64,000 nt of DNA. Source: Candidatus Aminicenantes bacterium UBA6228 (GTDB lineage: Bacteria > Acidobacteriota > Aminicenantia > Aminicenantales > Saccharicenantaceae). A program made the translations under genes and the position numbers. Shown here piece by piece: positions 1 to 9,008 of the stretch (position 1 is the stretch's first letter; the number at the start of each line of letters is the position of its first letter). The DNA lies in assembly GCA_002441005.1 (NCBI GenBank), contig DJWO01000009.1, positions 476,571 through 540,570 on the forward strand. Direction: 5' to 3'. A model generated the notes under the pieces. The model did not search any database. It saw only the letters and a list, made by a program, of their open reading frames with translations, and was not told the origin of the DNA.

Positions 1-1
1 T

Positions 2-481
2 ACTCGCTCAGACGCCTGTGGTGCAGCCGAAACCTGGGCTGCCTTTCTGGGCGGCCATCAGGAAGACCTCTTGGGAATCGCCATTTATGGGGATCCAGGG
101 CTGGCTGAAGCTGTCCGGCAGGATCCGGCTGGATTAGGTTTTAATAATGTAAATTTTGCCTATCATCCAGAAACCGGCCGGCCTCATCCTGGCCTGACAA
201 TCAGCCCGCTGGATATTGACGGGAATGGCCGGCAGGATCCGGCCGAGAATTTCTATAGCCGGCGTGATGATCTGACCCTGGCTATTTCCAGAAACCTTTA
301 TCCCTCGCCTCCTGCCCGGGAGCTATATCTGGTGGTAAAAAAGCCGGTCAGGCATCACCTGATCAGGGCTTTTCTCTGGTGGGTTCTTGACCAGGGACAG
401 CAATACACTGGAGAAGCAGGCTATGTAGCTTTAGCTCAGAACCTAATTCAGGCAGAAAAGCAGAAACTTACTGAAAATTGA
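2..481 (+). CDS. pstS: Phosphate ABC transporter substrate-binding protein, C-terminal part (5' cut by window)
   Basis: The reading frame is open from base 2, so the true start lies left of the window. The visible ~159 residues begin with a Ser-Asp-Ala-Cys-Gly-Ala-Ala-Glu-Thr-Trp stretch that resembles the phosphate-contact loop of PstS-type binding proteins (usually R-S-D-x-S-G-T). The last part resembles the closing lobe of PBP-like phosphate-binding proteins. PstS captures phosphate in the periplasm and delivers it to PstCA. The assignment rests mostly on context: pstC starts 24 bases after the stop, followed by pstA and pstB in the same direction. The first ATG/TTG inside the window (71) is not the real start. 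Confidence 0.8.
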   Translation, partial: TRSDACGAAETWAAFLGGHQEDLLGIAIYGDPGLAEAVRQDPAGLGFNNVNFAYHPETGRPHPGLTISPLDIDGNGRQDPAENFYSRRDDLTLAISRNLYPSPPARELYLVVKKPVRHHLIRAFLWWVLDQGQQYTGEAGYVALAQNLIQAEKQKLTEN

Positions 482-504
482 ACGATGGAGGCCTGGAAAT
501 ATAA

Positions 505-1383
505 ATGAAGAAAGAAAAAGGCAGGCAACTGGCCGCTGGTCTTTTTTCCCTTTTTCCTGTTTTTCTGACTATCGCTATCTTTTTACTGCTGTTAGCCAAG
601 GCTTTTCCCCTGCTGTCATTAAAATCTTTGCCAGATTTAATATTCTCCTCTGTCTGGCAACCACAAAAGGGTCAGTTTGGCCTCTGGCCATTCATCCTCG
701 GCACCATCTGGGTAACGGCGACTGCCTTTATTCTGGCTGCTCCTTTATCAATTCTGACGGCTATATATATTTCTGATTATGCCTCTGGTCGCTTGAAAAA
801 ATGGCTGGCCCCGGTCCTGGATTTACTGGCCGGTTTGCCTTCGGTCATCTACGGCATGTGGGGCATATTATTGATTGTTCCCCTGGTGGGAAAATACCTG
901 GCCCCTCTTTTCGGGACTTACAGTTCGGGTTATAGCATTCTGACCGCCGGCCTTGTCCTGGCAGTTATGATTTTGCCAACTATAGTCAACGTTTCGGTGG
1001 AAGTCTTAAGTGCCGTGCCGGCTGACCTCAAGGAAGCCGCTCTGGCTCTGGGAGCTACCCGCCTGGAAGTGGTCCGTTACGTAGTCTTAAAAAAATCTCT
1101 GCCTGGAGTGGCCGCGGCTTGTGTCCTCGGCCTGTCGCGGGCTTTCGGTGAAACCATCGCCGTCATGATGGTAGTCGGAAATGTGCCCCTGGCTCCGACC
1201 TCACTTTTTTCCCCGGCCTATCCGCTGCCGGCTTTGCTGGCTAACAACTATGGTGAGATGTTATCTATTCCTGGCTATGAATCAGCTTTGAACCTGGCGG
1301 CCATTATTCTCCTGTTGATTGTTATCATTTTCAGCCTGGCCGCCCGGATATATTTGACCAGATTGGAACGGAGGGCAGGCTGA
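505..1383 (+). CDS. pstC: Phosphate ABC transporter permease PstC
   Basis: 292 residues with six hydrophobic membrane segments. This is one of two inner-membrane channel subunits that pass phosphate from PstS to the cytoplasm. The BPD-type permease signature is visible in the cytoplasmic loop around residues 170-215 (EAALALGAT, then GLSRAFGETIAVMMVVGN). The AFGETIAV motif is characteristic of PstC. The ATG at 505 follows a GGAGG at 487-491. The stop overlaps the pstA start by one base (TGATG), which suggests translational coupling. Length is normal for the family. Confidence 0.93.
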   Translation: MKKEKGRQLAAGLFSLFPVFLTIAIFLLLLAKAFPLLSLKSLPDLIFSSVWQPQKGQFGLWPFILGTIWVTATAFILAAPLSILTAIYISDYASGRLKKWLAPVLDLLAGLPSVIYGMWGILLIVPLVGKYLAPLFGTYSSGYSILTAGLVLAVMILPTIVNVSVEVLSAVPADLKEAALALGATRLEVVRYVVLKKSLPGVAAACVLGLSRAFGETIAVMMVVGNVPLAPTSLFSPAYPLPALLANNYGEMLSIPGYESALNLAAIILLLIVIIFSLAARIYLTRLERRAG

Positions 1384-2267
1384 TGGCCAGCCAGCCAGCC
1401 GGAGATAACAGCCGCCTGAAGAGAAGGCGGTGGTCCGAGTCAGTCTTCAAAGTTATCCTCCTGGCCTCAGTAATTCTGGTATCCTTGATTCTCTCCATCA
1501 TTCTGGTTTCGATTCTATGGAAAAGCCTGCCAGCTTTAAAATTATCCATGATTCTGAAGACGCCCGGTACCGGTTATTATCTGGGCAAGAGCGGTGGCAT
1601 TCTCAATGCGATCGTTGGCTCGATCGAAATTGCTTTTGGAGCCACCTTTCTGGCCCTGGTTATCGCCCTGCCGCTGGTGATTTATCTCAATACTTATCTC
1701 AAGAGGCGGTCCTTTCTGGCTGAAGTTATCAGGCTGTCACTTGATGTCCTGTGGGGAATTCCGTCAATAGTTTATGGAGTCTTTGGCTTTTTATTAATGC
1801 TGATGTTCCACCTGCGGGCTTCCTTGCTGGCCGGAATGATAACCATTGCCCTGGTTGAACTGCCCATTCTCAGCCGGGCGATGGACGAAACCATCAGGCT
1901 GGTTCCAGCCGAACTTAAAGAAGCCAGCTACTCGCTCGGGGCTACCCGCTGGACAACAGCCACCCGGATTGTTCTCCGGCAGGCCTTGCCCGGTTTAATT
2001 ACCTCTGTTTTAATCGCGCTCGGGCGCGGGCTGGGGGATGGAGCTTCAGTCTTGTTCACGGCTGGTTATACCGACCGGTTAACCACCTCGCTTCTTCAGC
2101 CGGTCGCCACCTTGCCGCTGGCCATCTTTTTCCAGCTCTCCTCCCCTTTTCCTGAAGTCCAGCAGCGAGCCTTCGCTTCGGCCGCCATTCTGACCCTGCT
2201 CATTCTGGCCATCAGCCTGTTGACCAGGTTTTTTGGCCGGAAATTAAGCCGGCATAAAATAAGATGA
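1383..2267 (+). CDS. pstA: Phosphate ABC transporter permease PstA
   Basis: 294 residues with six predicted membrane segments; the partner permease of PstC. It carries the EAA loop (ELKEASYSLGATRW) and the GLGDGASVLFTAGYT stretch typical of PstA. The N-terminal ~20 residues are basic and cytoplasmic. It starts one base inside the pstC stop codon and is followed 28 bases later by pstB, so pstSCAB forms one transcription unit. PstA and PstC together form the phosphate pore, powered by PstB. Confidence 0.92.
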   Translation: MASQPAGDNSRLKRRRWSESVFKVILLASVILVSLILSIILVSILWKSLPALKLSMILKTPGTGYYLGKSGGILNAIVGSIEIAFGATFLALVIALPLVIYLNTYLKRRSFLAEVIRLSLDVLWGIPSIVYGVFGFLLMLMFHLRASLLAGMITIALVELPILSRAMDETIRLVPAELKEASYSLGATRWTTATRIVLRQALPGLITSVLIALGRGLGDGASVLFTAGYTDRLTTSLLQPVATLPLAIFFQLSSPFPEVQQRAFASAAILTLLILAISLLTRFFGRKLSRHKIR

Positions 2268-2295
2268 ACCCATTAAATGAAATCAGGAGAAGACC

Positions 2296-3057
2296 ATGGT
2301 CGATCACGGGCGGTTAAGTCTCAAAGAGGTCAGTGTCTATTATGGCCATCAACAGGTATTAAAAAACATCAGCCTGACTATTCCTGACAACAGCCTGACG
2401 GTGGTCATCGGGCCTTCCGGTTGTGGCAAAACGACTCTGCTCAAAGTCCTTAACCGGTTGCTGGATGAAGTTGAGGAGGCTAAAGTGGAAGGTCAGATTT
2501 TACTTGACAATCAGGATATCTACCGGCGGGAAGTAGATGTGACTCAGATCAGAAAAAAGATGGGCTTGCTTTCTCAGAAGCCTCAAGTTCTGCCCATGTC
2601 CATTTATGACAATATAGCTTTCGGTTTAAAGCTCCACCGGACTTTTAAAAAATCCGAGCTCAACCAGCTGGTAGAAAAATACTTGCGCTTAGCCGGGCTC
2701 TGGGAAGAAGTTAAGGATAGATTAAATGAGCCGGCCGGCCGGCTATCCATTGGCCAGCAGCAGCGGCTGTGCCTGGCCCGCGGCCTGGCAGTCGAGCCTG
2801 AAATCATCCTGGGTGATGAGCCGACCTCAGCTCTTGACCCCCAATCGAGCCGCAATGTAGAAACCCAGCTCCAAAACCTGAAAAAAAACTATACGATTCT
2901 GGTCGTTACCCATATCCTGCGCCAGGCCAAACGTTTGGCCGATTACGTTGCTTTCCTTTATCTGGGCGAGCTAATAGAATTCGGCCCGGCTTCTGAAGTC
3001 CTGACTGCTCCTCAGGACCCTAGAACCCGGGCCTACATTACGGGCGAAATCAGCTAA
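2296..3057 (+). CDS. pstB: Phosphate ABC transporter ATP-binding protein PstB
   Basis: 253 residues, a cytoplasmic ATPase that drives phosphate import. Walker A is GPSGCGKTT at residues 39-47. The ABC signature is LSIGQQQR (the GQQQR form is typical of PstB). Walker B reads EIILGDEPTSALDP and the switch histidine lies in VVTHIL. The ATG at 2296 has AGGAGA at 2285-2290. It is the last gene of the pst unit. It runs tail to tail into the glutamate dehydrogenase gene with only five bases between the stops and no visible hairpin terminator. No phoU follows, unlike many pst operons. Confidence 0.93.
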   Translation: MVDHGRLSLKEVSVYYGHQQVLKNISLTIPDNSLTVVIGPSGCGKTTLLKVLNRLLDEVEEAKVEGQILLDNQDIYRREVDVTQIRKKMGLLSQKPQVLPMSIYDNIAFGLKLHRTFKKSELNQLVEKYLRLAGLWEEVKDRLNEPAGRLSIGQQQRLCLARGLAVEPEIILGDEPTSALDPQSSRNVETQLQNLKKNYTILVVTHILRQAKRLADYVAFLYLGELIEFGPASEVLTAPQDPRTRAYITGEIS

Positions 3058-3062
3058 TTAAC

Positions 3063-5945
3063 TCAGCTTTTTTTAAAATCTTCAAGGAAACGGTAAAAAT
3101 CTACTTCGTTAGCTTTCAGACCATGCTGATAGACATAGCGGCCTGCCAGGCGTGAAGCGAAAAAGGCCCGGAGATAATTCTCCGGCAATTTGGCTAGCAG
3201 GCGGTTGACCCCGACCAGATCCAGCAAAGATTTTGGAACACCAGCTTCGATCACCTTCTTCAGCAGAGCCCTGTCTTTGAACAGGTCTGATTCCCGGATT
3301 GAATCTTTGATCTCATTTATTTTCTCGCTGATCAAATCAGTCAGAATGGCCCTGGGAAGGCCCTGGCGGGCATTCTCTTGCCAGATGATTTCAAATTCCA
3401 GCCGGGCATTTTCCCTGATGGCCTCCAGGATTTCTTTGATGTACTGCAACCTGAATTCCGATTCAGCCCCGTCTTTAACGCACATCAGCTCATCCCATTC
3501 TTTGTCAGTCATCACCAGGCTGGCCAGGACTTCCAGGGAAGAAGAGGTAACGCCCCCTTTGTTAGCGGAAGCATCTTTATAAAGAATGACACCTTTTTCT
3601 TCCAGCCTGAGCCTGGCTTCCTGGGTCAGAAAGAGATTGGCCCCTTCAATAACGGCTTTGAAGCGCGGTTGGCCGTCCTCATCGATCCAGGCTTTCCAGT
3701 TATTAATGTTCACTGAAGACGGCCGGCCGCCACAGGGCACAAAGATATCAGCTCTGAATTTAGGGTGCAGATGGAAATTATTGCGGAAGTCGAGTCCGTT
3801 TTCCACCTTCTCCCCGTCAGGCAGGGTAATGTCCCTGTCCTTGATATTGACCATAAATCCCTTAGGAGACAGCAGGCTAAGGTTGAAGTTTTCCACCATC
3901 TTTCTGGCTTTGGCCAGTCTGGTTAGTTCTTTCCGGTTTATTCCCTGGGGATCATAGAGAACTCCTGAGCCATCTACCAGAGCCAGTATTTTATCTTTCG
4001 AAATCAGAATTTCATTAGAGCCCAGGTCGCCATCGGGACCGCCGGTCATAACCTTGGTAACATTCTCTTCTTTTAAGCCAAGTTTCTTTAAAGTCCCCAG
4101 GACATATTCATGAACAGAATTAGTCGTCATGCCATAGCGGTCATGAGGGATGCCGCCCATAGTCAAAGCCTTACCTGTCGTAAAGGCTTTCCAGAACTTA
4201 TAACCACGAGCCCTGGCCTGCTCCGCCGCGGTTTCCATTAACTCGGCCGTCCATTCATCCGGGCCAAGGAAAAGGATAACTTCCTGACCATAATAATCAA
4301 CAATACTGTCGCCGGGCAGCATCAGATCCAGCAAGCCTTCGATATATTTTTTGAAGGCTACAGTCATCTGGTCATTGTAGCCCCAGCTAAGCAAAACAGC
4401 ACCTTTAGAGCCGCCTTCTGGCAGATCTTTGTTCTTTTTCTGCTGGGTAAAAGCCAGGTTGTAATTTTCATCAAAGATTGACTCGGAGTTGCGCATATAG
4501 GTCGGATAATTTATGGAACGGACAATACGGATGCCTCCACGGGCAATGTCGCGAAAACGGATATGAAAGCCGCGGAACTCGCGACCGACAACCTGGAAAA
4601 TTCCAAAAGGCTGGGCTGGATAGTCTACTTTGTTGATAAAATCCGGCTTATACATATAAGAAATAGAGACCTTCTCTTGTTGATAAAAGTTAGTCCTCAG
4701 AATGGCGTTAATAAAGTTAATGACCGCCACTAAGACCAGGCGGTCGGAGCCGACGGTGACCTGGTGGCTGATTTCTTTGCTCAGAGCCTTCAGGTCGTCC
4801 TCAATCTCCCGCCGGTGGTTAAGGGAATTAAACTTTTTCTCGAAAGCTGCGTATAGCTTTTTTACCAGTTGGTAATTGCCGCTTAAGACTTCCCAGACTC
4901 TTTCTTCACTAAATGTTTCTTTGGCCAGCCGGACTTTCATTTCCCGCACCAGGCCCAGAAGTTCTGGCGAGTCCTTTAAAGCTTTGGAGATTTTGACATA
5001 TTCGTCATTAAAACTGCTCAGGAATTGATAGCAAAAACTCCAGGCCGAAACACCAAAGACCATTTCCTGAGCAGTCAGTTTGCCTTCTCTAAAAAGCCCG
5101 GAGAGGGGGCTTTCCGGTATGACATAAATCAGGCTGATATCAGAAATCAGATCCCGTAATTTCTGTTCATCAGTAACATCATCAACATAAAAAGTGAAAA
5201 TTGTTTTGCCATTAGCCAGTGGTTCTAAATATTTGCGTTTGGAAACCAGTCCGTGAGAATTAATGACGTCAGAAACATTGATAAAAAACCTGGGGATGGA
5301 ATTGCTGTTGCAGATAATGGTAATCCGCAGGGTTTTTTTCTGGTCAAGGTGGGTAGCTTCAATATAAGGACTTTCTTTCTCTCTGGTTTTTTTAATTAAA
5401 GCCTGATAGTGGTCAAAGGTTTCTCTGGAAATCGAAGACAGAAAACCCTGGTCAGCCACCTTTTTTAAATCAGTTTCTTGCGGCTTAATTTCCCGGCTGG
5501 CAAAATCAGGCCGGCTGACCAGATACCAGCGCAGATATTCGGCACCATGCAACTTTTCGGCTGAACGGTAAGATTGGATCCGGAAACCAGGATAGTTTTT
5601 CTCGATCCGCTCTTCAATTTCAATTGCCCGGTAATGATTGTCTTCAACCAGATAAAGGGCTTCCTCGGCTGATTCACTGGCCAGATCTATTCTGACTGCT
5701 TTTTCCCCTCTGACCATGGCCAGGATCTCTCCAGCCCGCAGAGCTTCAATATGACGGGCAATTGTTTCGAGCGGAACAGTCTGGAAATATTGCTCGCTTA
5801 AACCCAGACGGGTACAGAAGGTTTCAATTTCTTGCCGGACTGATTCAGCTGGAAAATAATTGTCCTTTAAAATGATAGCTTCGATTTTTTGCAGCTGACT
5901 GTCGGACAGGCAAGATTTGGCTGCCATCTCTTTCCAAGACTTCAT
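3063..5945 (-). CDS. NAD-dependent glutamate dehydrogenase (large, ~110 kDa class)
   Basis: 960 residues. It converts L-glutamate plus NAD to 2-oxoglutarate, ammonium and NADH. The catalytic region sits in the second half: GGIRIVRS, the substrate-site segment QQKKNKDLPEGGSKGAVLL, the nucleotide-fold segment MTGGPDGDLGSNEI, and FVPCGGRPSSVN. These match the bacterial/fungal large NAD-GDH family and not the ~450-residue hexameric GDH. The N-terminal ~400 residues correspond to the regulatory part of large GDHs. At 960 residues it is close to the 115-kDa fungal type and well short of the ~1600-residue bacterial GDH180 type. The ATG at 5945 is preceded by a good AAGGAG site. Its own promoter lies at 6076-6104, giving a ~120-base leader. 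Confidence 0.88.
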   Translation of the reverse strand: MKSWKEMAAKSCLSDSQLQKIEAIILKDNYFPAESVRQEIETFCTRLGLSEQYFQTVPLETIARHIEALRAGEILAMVRGEKAVRIDLASESAEEALYLVEDNHYRAIEIEERIEKNYPGFRIQSYRSAEKLHGAEYLRWYLVSRPDFASREIKPQETDLKKVADQGFLSSISRETFDHYQALIKKTREKESPYIEATHLDQKKTLRITIICNSNSIPRFFINVSDVINSHGLVSKRKYLEPLANGKTIFTFYVDDVTDEQKLRDLISDISLIYVIPESPLSGLFREGKLTAQEMVFGVSAWSFCYQFLSSFNDEYVKISKALKDSPELLGLVREMKVRLAKETFSEERVWEVLSGNYQLVKKLYAAFEKKFNSLNHRREIEDDLKALSKEISHQVTVGSDRLVLVAVINFINAILRTNFYQQEKVSISYMYKPDFINKVDYPAQPFGIFQVVGREFRGFHIRFRDIARGGIRIVRSINYPTYMRNSESIFDENYNLAFTQQKKNKDLPEGGSKGAVLLSWGYNDQMTVAFKKYIEGLLDLMLPGDSIVDYYGQEVILFLGPDEWTAELMETAAEQARARGYKFWKAFTTGKALTMGGIPHDRYGMTTNSVHEYVLGTLKKLGLKEENVTKVMTGGPDGDLGSNEILISKDKILALVDGSGVLYDPQGINRKELTRLAKARKMVENFNLSLLSPKGFMVNIKDRDITLPDGEKVENGLDFRNNFHLHPKFRADIFVPCGGRPSSVNINNWKAWIDEDGQPRFKAVIEGANLFLTQEARLRLEEKGVILYKDASANKGGVTSSSLEVLASLVMTDKEWDELMCVKDGAESEFRLQYIKEILEAIRENARLEFEIIWQENARQGLPRAILTDLISEKINEIKDSIRESDLFKDRALLKKVIEAGVPKSLLDLVGVNRLLAKLPENYLRAFFASRLAGRYVYQHGLKANEVDFYRFLEDFKKS

Positions 5946-6075
5946 TTAGATACTCCTTTCCAAGAATTTTTCTTAATTCAGAAGAGACTTCGCTTGTTTT
6001 GTCTCAGATTTGTTGAATTTATTTTTTAGCTTCCAATTATTAGGATCTAAAATCTGCTCCCCTGAATTAAAGACA

Positions 6076-6104
6076 ATTATAACAAAATGAGATAAGTAAA
6101 GCAA
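6076..6104 (-). promoter_or_regulatory. Candidate sigma-70-type promoter for glutamate dehydrogenase
   Basis: On the minus strand, TTGCTT (6099-6104) and a perfect TATAAT (6076-6081) are separated by 17 bases. The gene start is at 5945, which implies a leader of about 120 bases. Seen by eye only; no transcription data. Confidence 0.5.
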
Positions 6105-6120
6105 AAAATCGGGGCCGGGT

Positions 6121-6597
6121 TCAGCCGCTCAACAGAACGGTAGCCCAGGCCTCAATCGCCTGACCTGAACCGATGTCGCCCAGCCCTTCCGCTGTTTTAG
6201 CCTTGATCCCGAGACTGGACGAGCTCAGCTCCAGCAGTGGACACAACCTGTCCTTCATCTGAGAAATAAAAGTAGCTAACTTTGGTCTTTCCAGGATTAC
6301 TATTGAATCGGCATTGACCACCGTCAGGCCGCAAGCTCTGATCTGTTTCATAACTGTTTGCAACAATTTCAGGCTGGAAATATCTTGGTAGGAGGGGTCA
6401 CTATCCGGGAACATTTGCCCAATATCACCCAGACCGGCTGCCCCTAACAGGGCATCAATCAGGGCATGAATCAGCACATCCCCATCAGAATGAGCCAGGC
6501 AGCCTGTGGGGGAAGGAATAATGACTCCCCCGATGATCAAAGGCCGGCCAGGCACCAGCCGGTGCGAATCAAAGCCCAGCCCAACTTTAAAAGACAT
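6121..6597 (-). CDS. ispF: 2-C-methyl-D-erythritol 2,4-cyclodiphosphate synthase
   Basis: 158 residues, the usual IspF length. It cyclises CDP-ME 2-phosphate to MEcPP with release of CMP in the MEP isoprenoid pathway. The metal ligands are visible as D10-x-H12 (GLGFDSH) and H44. The conserved HSDGDV motif is at residues 36-41, and the C-terminal KAKTAEGLGDIGSG segment is also present. The ATG at 6597 follows AGGGAAA. It lies 12 bases downstream of the PIN/TRAM gene. In many bacteria this PIN/TRAM gene is followed by ispD and ispF; here ispD is absent from the spot. ispE is about 10 kb away on the same strand. Confidence 0.95.
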   Translation of the reverse strand: MSFKVGLGFDSHRLVPGRPLIIGGVIIPSPTGCLAHSDGDVLIHALIDALLGAAGLGDIGQMFPDSDPSYQDISSLKLLQTVMKQIRACGLTVVNADSIVILERPKLATFISQMKDRLCPLLELSSSSLGIKAKTAEGLGDIGSGQAIEAWATVLLSG

Positions 6598-6609
6598 CAG
6601 TTTCCCTGG

Positions 6610-7599
6610 TTAATGAGCTTCCCCATTATAGCGTCCAAAGATCATCTTGCCGACTGTCGTCTGAAGAACTGAGGTAACTGTAATATCAACTGTCTGTCCC
6701 ATCATTCTTCTGGCATTATCCACGACCACCATGGTGCCATCATCCAGATAAGCCACGCCCTGATCTTTTTCTTTCCCTTCTTTCAGGATAAAGACCCGCA
6801 TGGTTTCTCCCGGCAGGACAACCGGCCGGAGAGCATTGGCCAGCTCATTAATGTTTAAGACTTCAATGCCCTGCAGCTTGGCTATTTTGTTGAGATTAAA
6901 GTCGTTAGTAATAATCTTAGCTTTAAGGCCTTTGGCGCATTCGATCAGCTTGGAATCGACTTCTTTTATCTCCGGGAAGTCAATTTCAGAAATCATCACC
7001 TTGACTTTGGGCGATTTTTGCAACCTGTCAAGAACCTCCAGCCCCCGCCGCCCGCGCTGCCGTTTAAGAGAATCAGCCGAGTCTGCCACCAGCTGTAATT
7101 CTTTGAGCACAAATTGCGGCACGACCAGTTCTCCGTCAATGAACCCTGTCTCACAGATCTCAGCGATCCGGCCGTCAATGATGACTGAAGTATCGAGCAG
7201 TTTATAAATATGCTGTTCGCTCTCGCTCCGGAAGAAACTAACCAGAAAAGCCGGCTCCAGCCACTCCGGCTTTTTTATACCGAGTAAAAAGCCGAGGTAG
7301 GGAAAAGCGAGAAGAAAAAAAAGGCGAATAAAAGCAGCCGTGCCTGCTGTTTTAAACACGGACTGATAGATGGAGCCAACCAGCCAGCCGGTCAGGACTC
7401 CCAGCAAAATTCCGACTGTTCCTGTCCATAACAGCCGGAATTGAAGCCGCCTGAGTCTGGCTTCAGTCCAGATAATTAAAAATCCCAGAACCAGACCGGC
7501 TGCTGCCCCCGCCGGCTTAGACAGGTTAAATGGTGGATAAAAATAACCGGCAGCAGCGATAAGAGCTAGAATGATTGCTCTGATGAAGATTATGCCCAT
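6610..7599 (-). CDS. Membrane-anchored PIN/TRAM domain protein (YacL-like)
   Basis: 329 residues. Four hydrophobic segments fill roughly residues 1-115. A PIN nuclease-like domain follows (about 135-245), with acidic residues in LLDTSVIIDGRIAEI and in ITNDFNLNKIA. A C-terminal TRAM domain (about 265-325) starts near PGETMRVFILKEG. This matches the YacL/TRAM-PIN family, membrane proteins with a putative RNase domain and an RNA-binding TRAM. The cellular role is not established. The ATG at 7599 follows GAAGGAGC. The gene sits between radA and ispF, a commonly conserved neighbourhood. Confidence 0.85.
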   Translation of the reverse strand: MGIIFIRAIILALIAAAGYFYPPFNLSKPAGAAAGLVLGFLIIWTEARLRRLQFRLLWTGTVGILLGVLTGWLVGSIYQSVFKTAGTAAFIRLFFLLAFPYLGFLLGIKKPEWLEPAFLVSFFRSESEQHIYKLLDTSVIIDGRIAEICETGFIDGELVVPQFVLKELQLVADSADSLKRQRGRRGLEVLDRLQKSPKVKVMISEIDFPEIKEVDSKLIECAKGLKAKIITNDFNLNKIAKLQGIEVLNINELANALRPVVLPGETMRVFILKEGKEKDQGVAYLDDGTMVVVDNARRMMGQTVDITVTSVLQTTVGKMIFGRYNGEAH

Positions 7600-7652
7600 T
7601 TTGCTCCTTCCTGCTTAGACATCGCTCTCATTTTACAAAATCGGAAAGCAGA

Positions 7653-9008
7653 TTAGAAGACTTTGGCTAAGGCCTGCTTGATTGAGCTTACTCCCAAACA
7701 TTTTATTCCTTGCCGGTTGTCACTGTCTAGTTGCTGAAGATTACCTTCCGGCATCATCACCAGTTCAAAACCGAGTGACCTGGCTTCCCTGATTCTGGCC
7801 GCCGGCTGACTGACTGACCTGATTTCCCCGCTCAGGCCAACCTCGCCGAAGACGGCTAACTCCCGGGGCAGAGGCAAATTTTTGACCGATGAGATCACCG
7901 CCAGCACCACCCCCAGGTCAGCCGCCGGTTCATCCAGGCTCAAGCCACCAGCTACATTAAGATAAATGTCCTCGCCAGCAAAACTGTAGCCAATCTTTTT
8001 CTCGGTTAAGGCCAGAAGCATGGCCATCCGGTAATGGTCCAGTCCGATAGACATACGTCTGGGGTTGCCCATAAAGATGGTCGAAGAGACCAGCGCCTGG
8101 ATTTCTACCAGCAGTGGCCTGGAACCTTTGATGGTCGAGACAATGGCACTTCCCGGCTCGTTTTGAGGCCTTTCTTTTAAAAAGAAAGCTGAAGGATTAT
8201 TGATCGGGCGAAGACCGGCCTGACTCATTTCAAAAATAGCCAGTTCCGACACCGGGCCAAAGCGGTTCTTCATCACCCGCAATACCCGGTGACTGTGATC
8301 TCTCTCCCCTTCAAACAGCAGAACCACATCAACCATATGTTCGAGGGACTTGGGTCCGGCCAGCGTTCCGTCCTTGGTTATATGACCGATTAAAAACACC
8401 GGTATTTGATTTTTCTTGGCCAGGCGGAAAATCCGGTTGGTCACTTCTCTGACCTGGCTGATGGTCCCCGGGCTGGAGGTCAGTTGAGGCGAATAAATCG
8501 TCTGCACTGAATCAATAATCAAGGCCCTGGGTTTCATCTGATCAGCGATATTAATGATTCTCTCCAGGCCGGTTTCGGCCAGAAGATAAACTTGTTCGTC
8601 TTTGAGCTTCAGGCGCTCGCCCCGGAGTTTAATTTGCTCCAGTGATTCTTCTCCAGAAACATAAAGAACCGCCTGGCCGCCAGCAGCCAGGTCCCGGGAG
8701 ACCTGGAGAAGAAGAGTTGACTTGCCAATCCCTGGTTCACCGCCAATCAGGACGACTGAACCCAGAACCAGTCCGCCCCCCAGCACATTATTAAACTGTT
8801 CAATACCGACTGGAATTCTTTGATTGCCGGCTGGCTCGATTTCACTGTAGAGCATCGCCTGACTGCTGCCGCCGGCGTCCTCACTTAAACCTTCCTCTTC
8901 GAATTCTTCTACCATGGTCGAGAATTCGCCGCATTCGGGACAACGTCCGAGCCATTTCGGCGAGCGGCAGCCGCAGTTCTGACAAACAAAAAACGTGCCT
9001 TTTTTCAT
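7653..9008 (-). CDS. radA: DNA repair protein RadA
   Basis: 451 residues, full length. Domains in order: an N-terminal C4 zinc finger (C9, C12, C23, C26), a RecA-like ATPase with Walker A GGEPGIGKST and the RadA-specific KNRFG motif, and a C-terminal Lon-protease-like domain. RadA promotes branch migration and processing of recombination intermediates. Its ATG overlaps the stop of the upstream Mce gene (ATGA), so the two are translationally coupled although functionally unrelated. Confidence 0.95.
   Translation of the reverse strand: MKKGTFFVCQNCGCRSPKWLGRCPECGEFSTMVEEFEEEGLSEDAGGSSQAMLYSEIEPAGNQRIPVGIEQFNNVLGGGLVLGSVVLIGGEPGIGKSTLLLQVSRDLAAGGQAVLYVSGEESLEQIKLRGERLKLKDEQVYLLAETGLERIINIADQMKPRALIIDSVQTIYSPQLTSSPGTISQVREVTNRIFRLAKKNQIPVFLIGHITKDGTLAGPKSLEHMVDVVLLFEGERDHSHRVLRVMKNRFGPVSELAIFEMSQAGLRPINNPSAFFLKERPQNEPGSAIVSTIKGSRPLLVEIQALVSSTIFMGNPRRMSIGLDHYRMAMLLALTEKKIGYSFAGEDIYLNVAGGLSLDEPAADLGVVLAVISSVKNLPLPRELAVFGEVGLSGEIRSVSQPAARIREARSLGFELVMMPEGNLQQLDSDNRQGIKCLGVSSIKQALAKVF

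Noticed and set aside
3190..3957. Three overlapping plus-strand ORFs within the glutamate dehydrogenase gene
   Set aside because: They are antisense to conserved catalytic sequence and lack ribosome sites.
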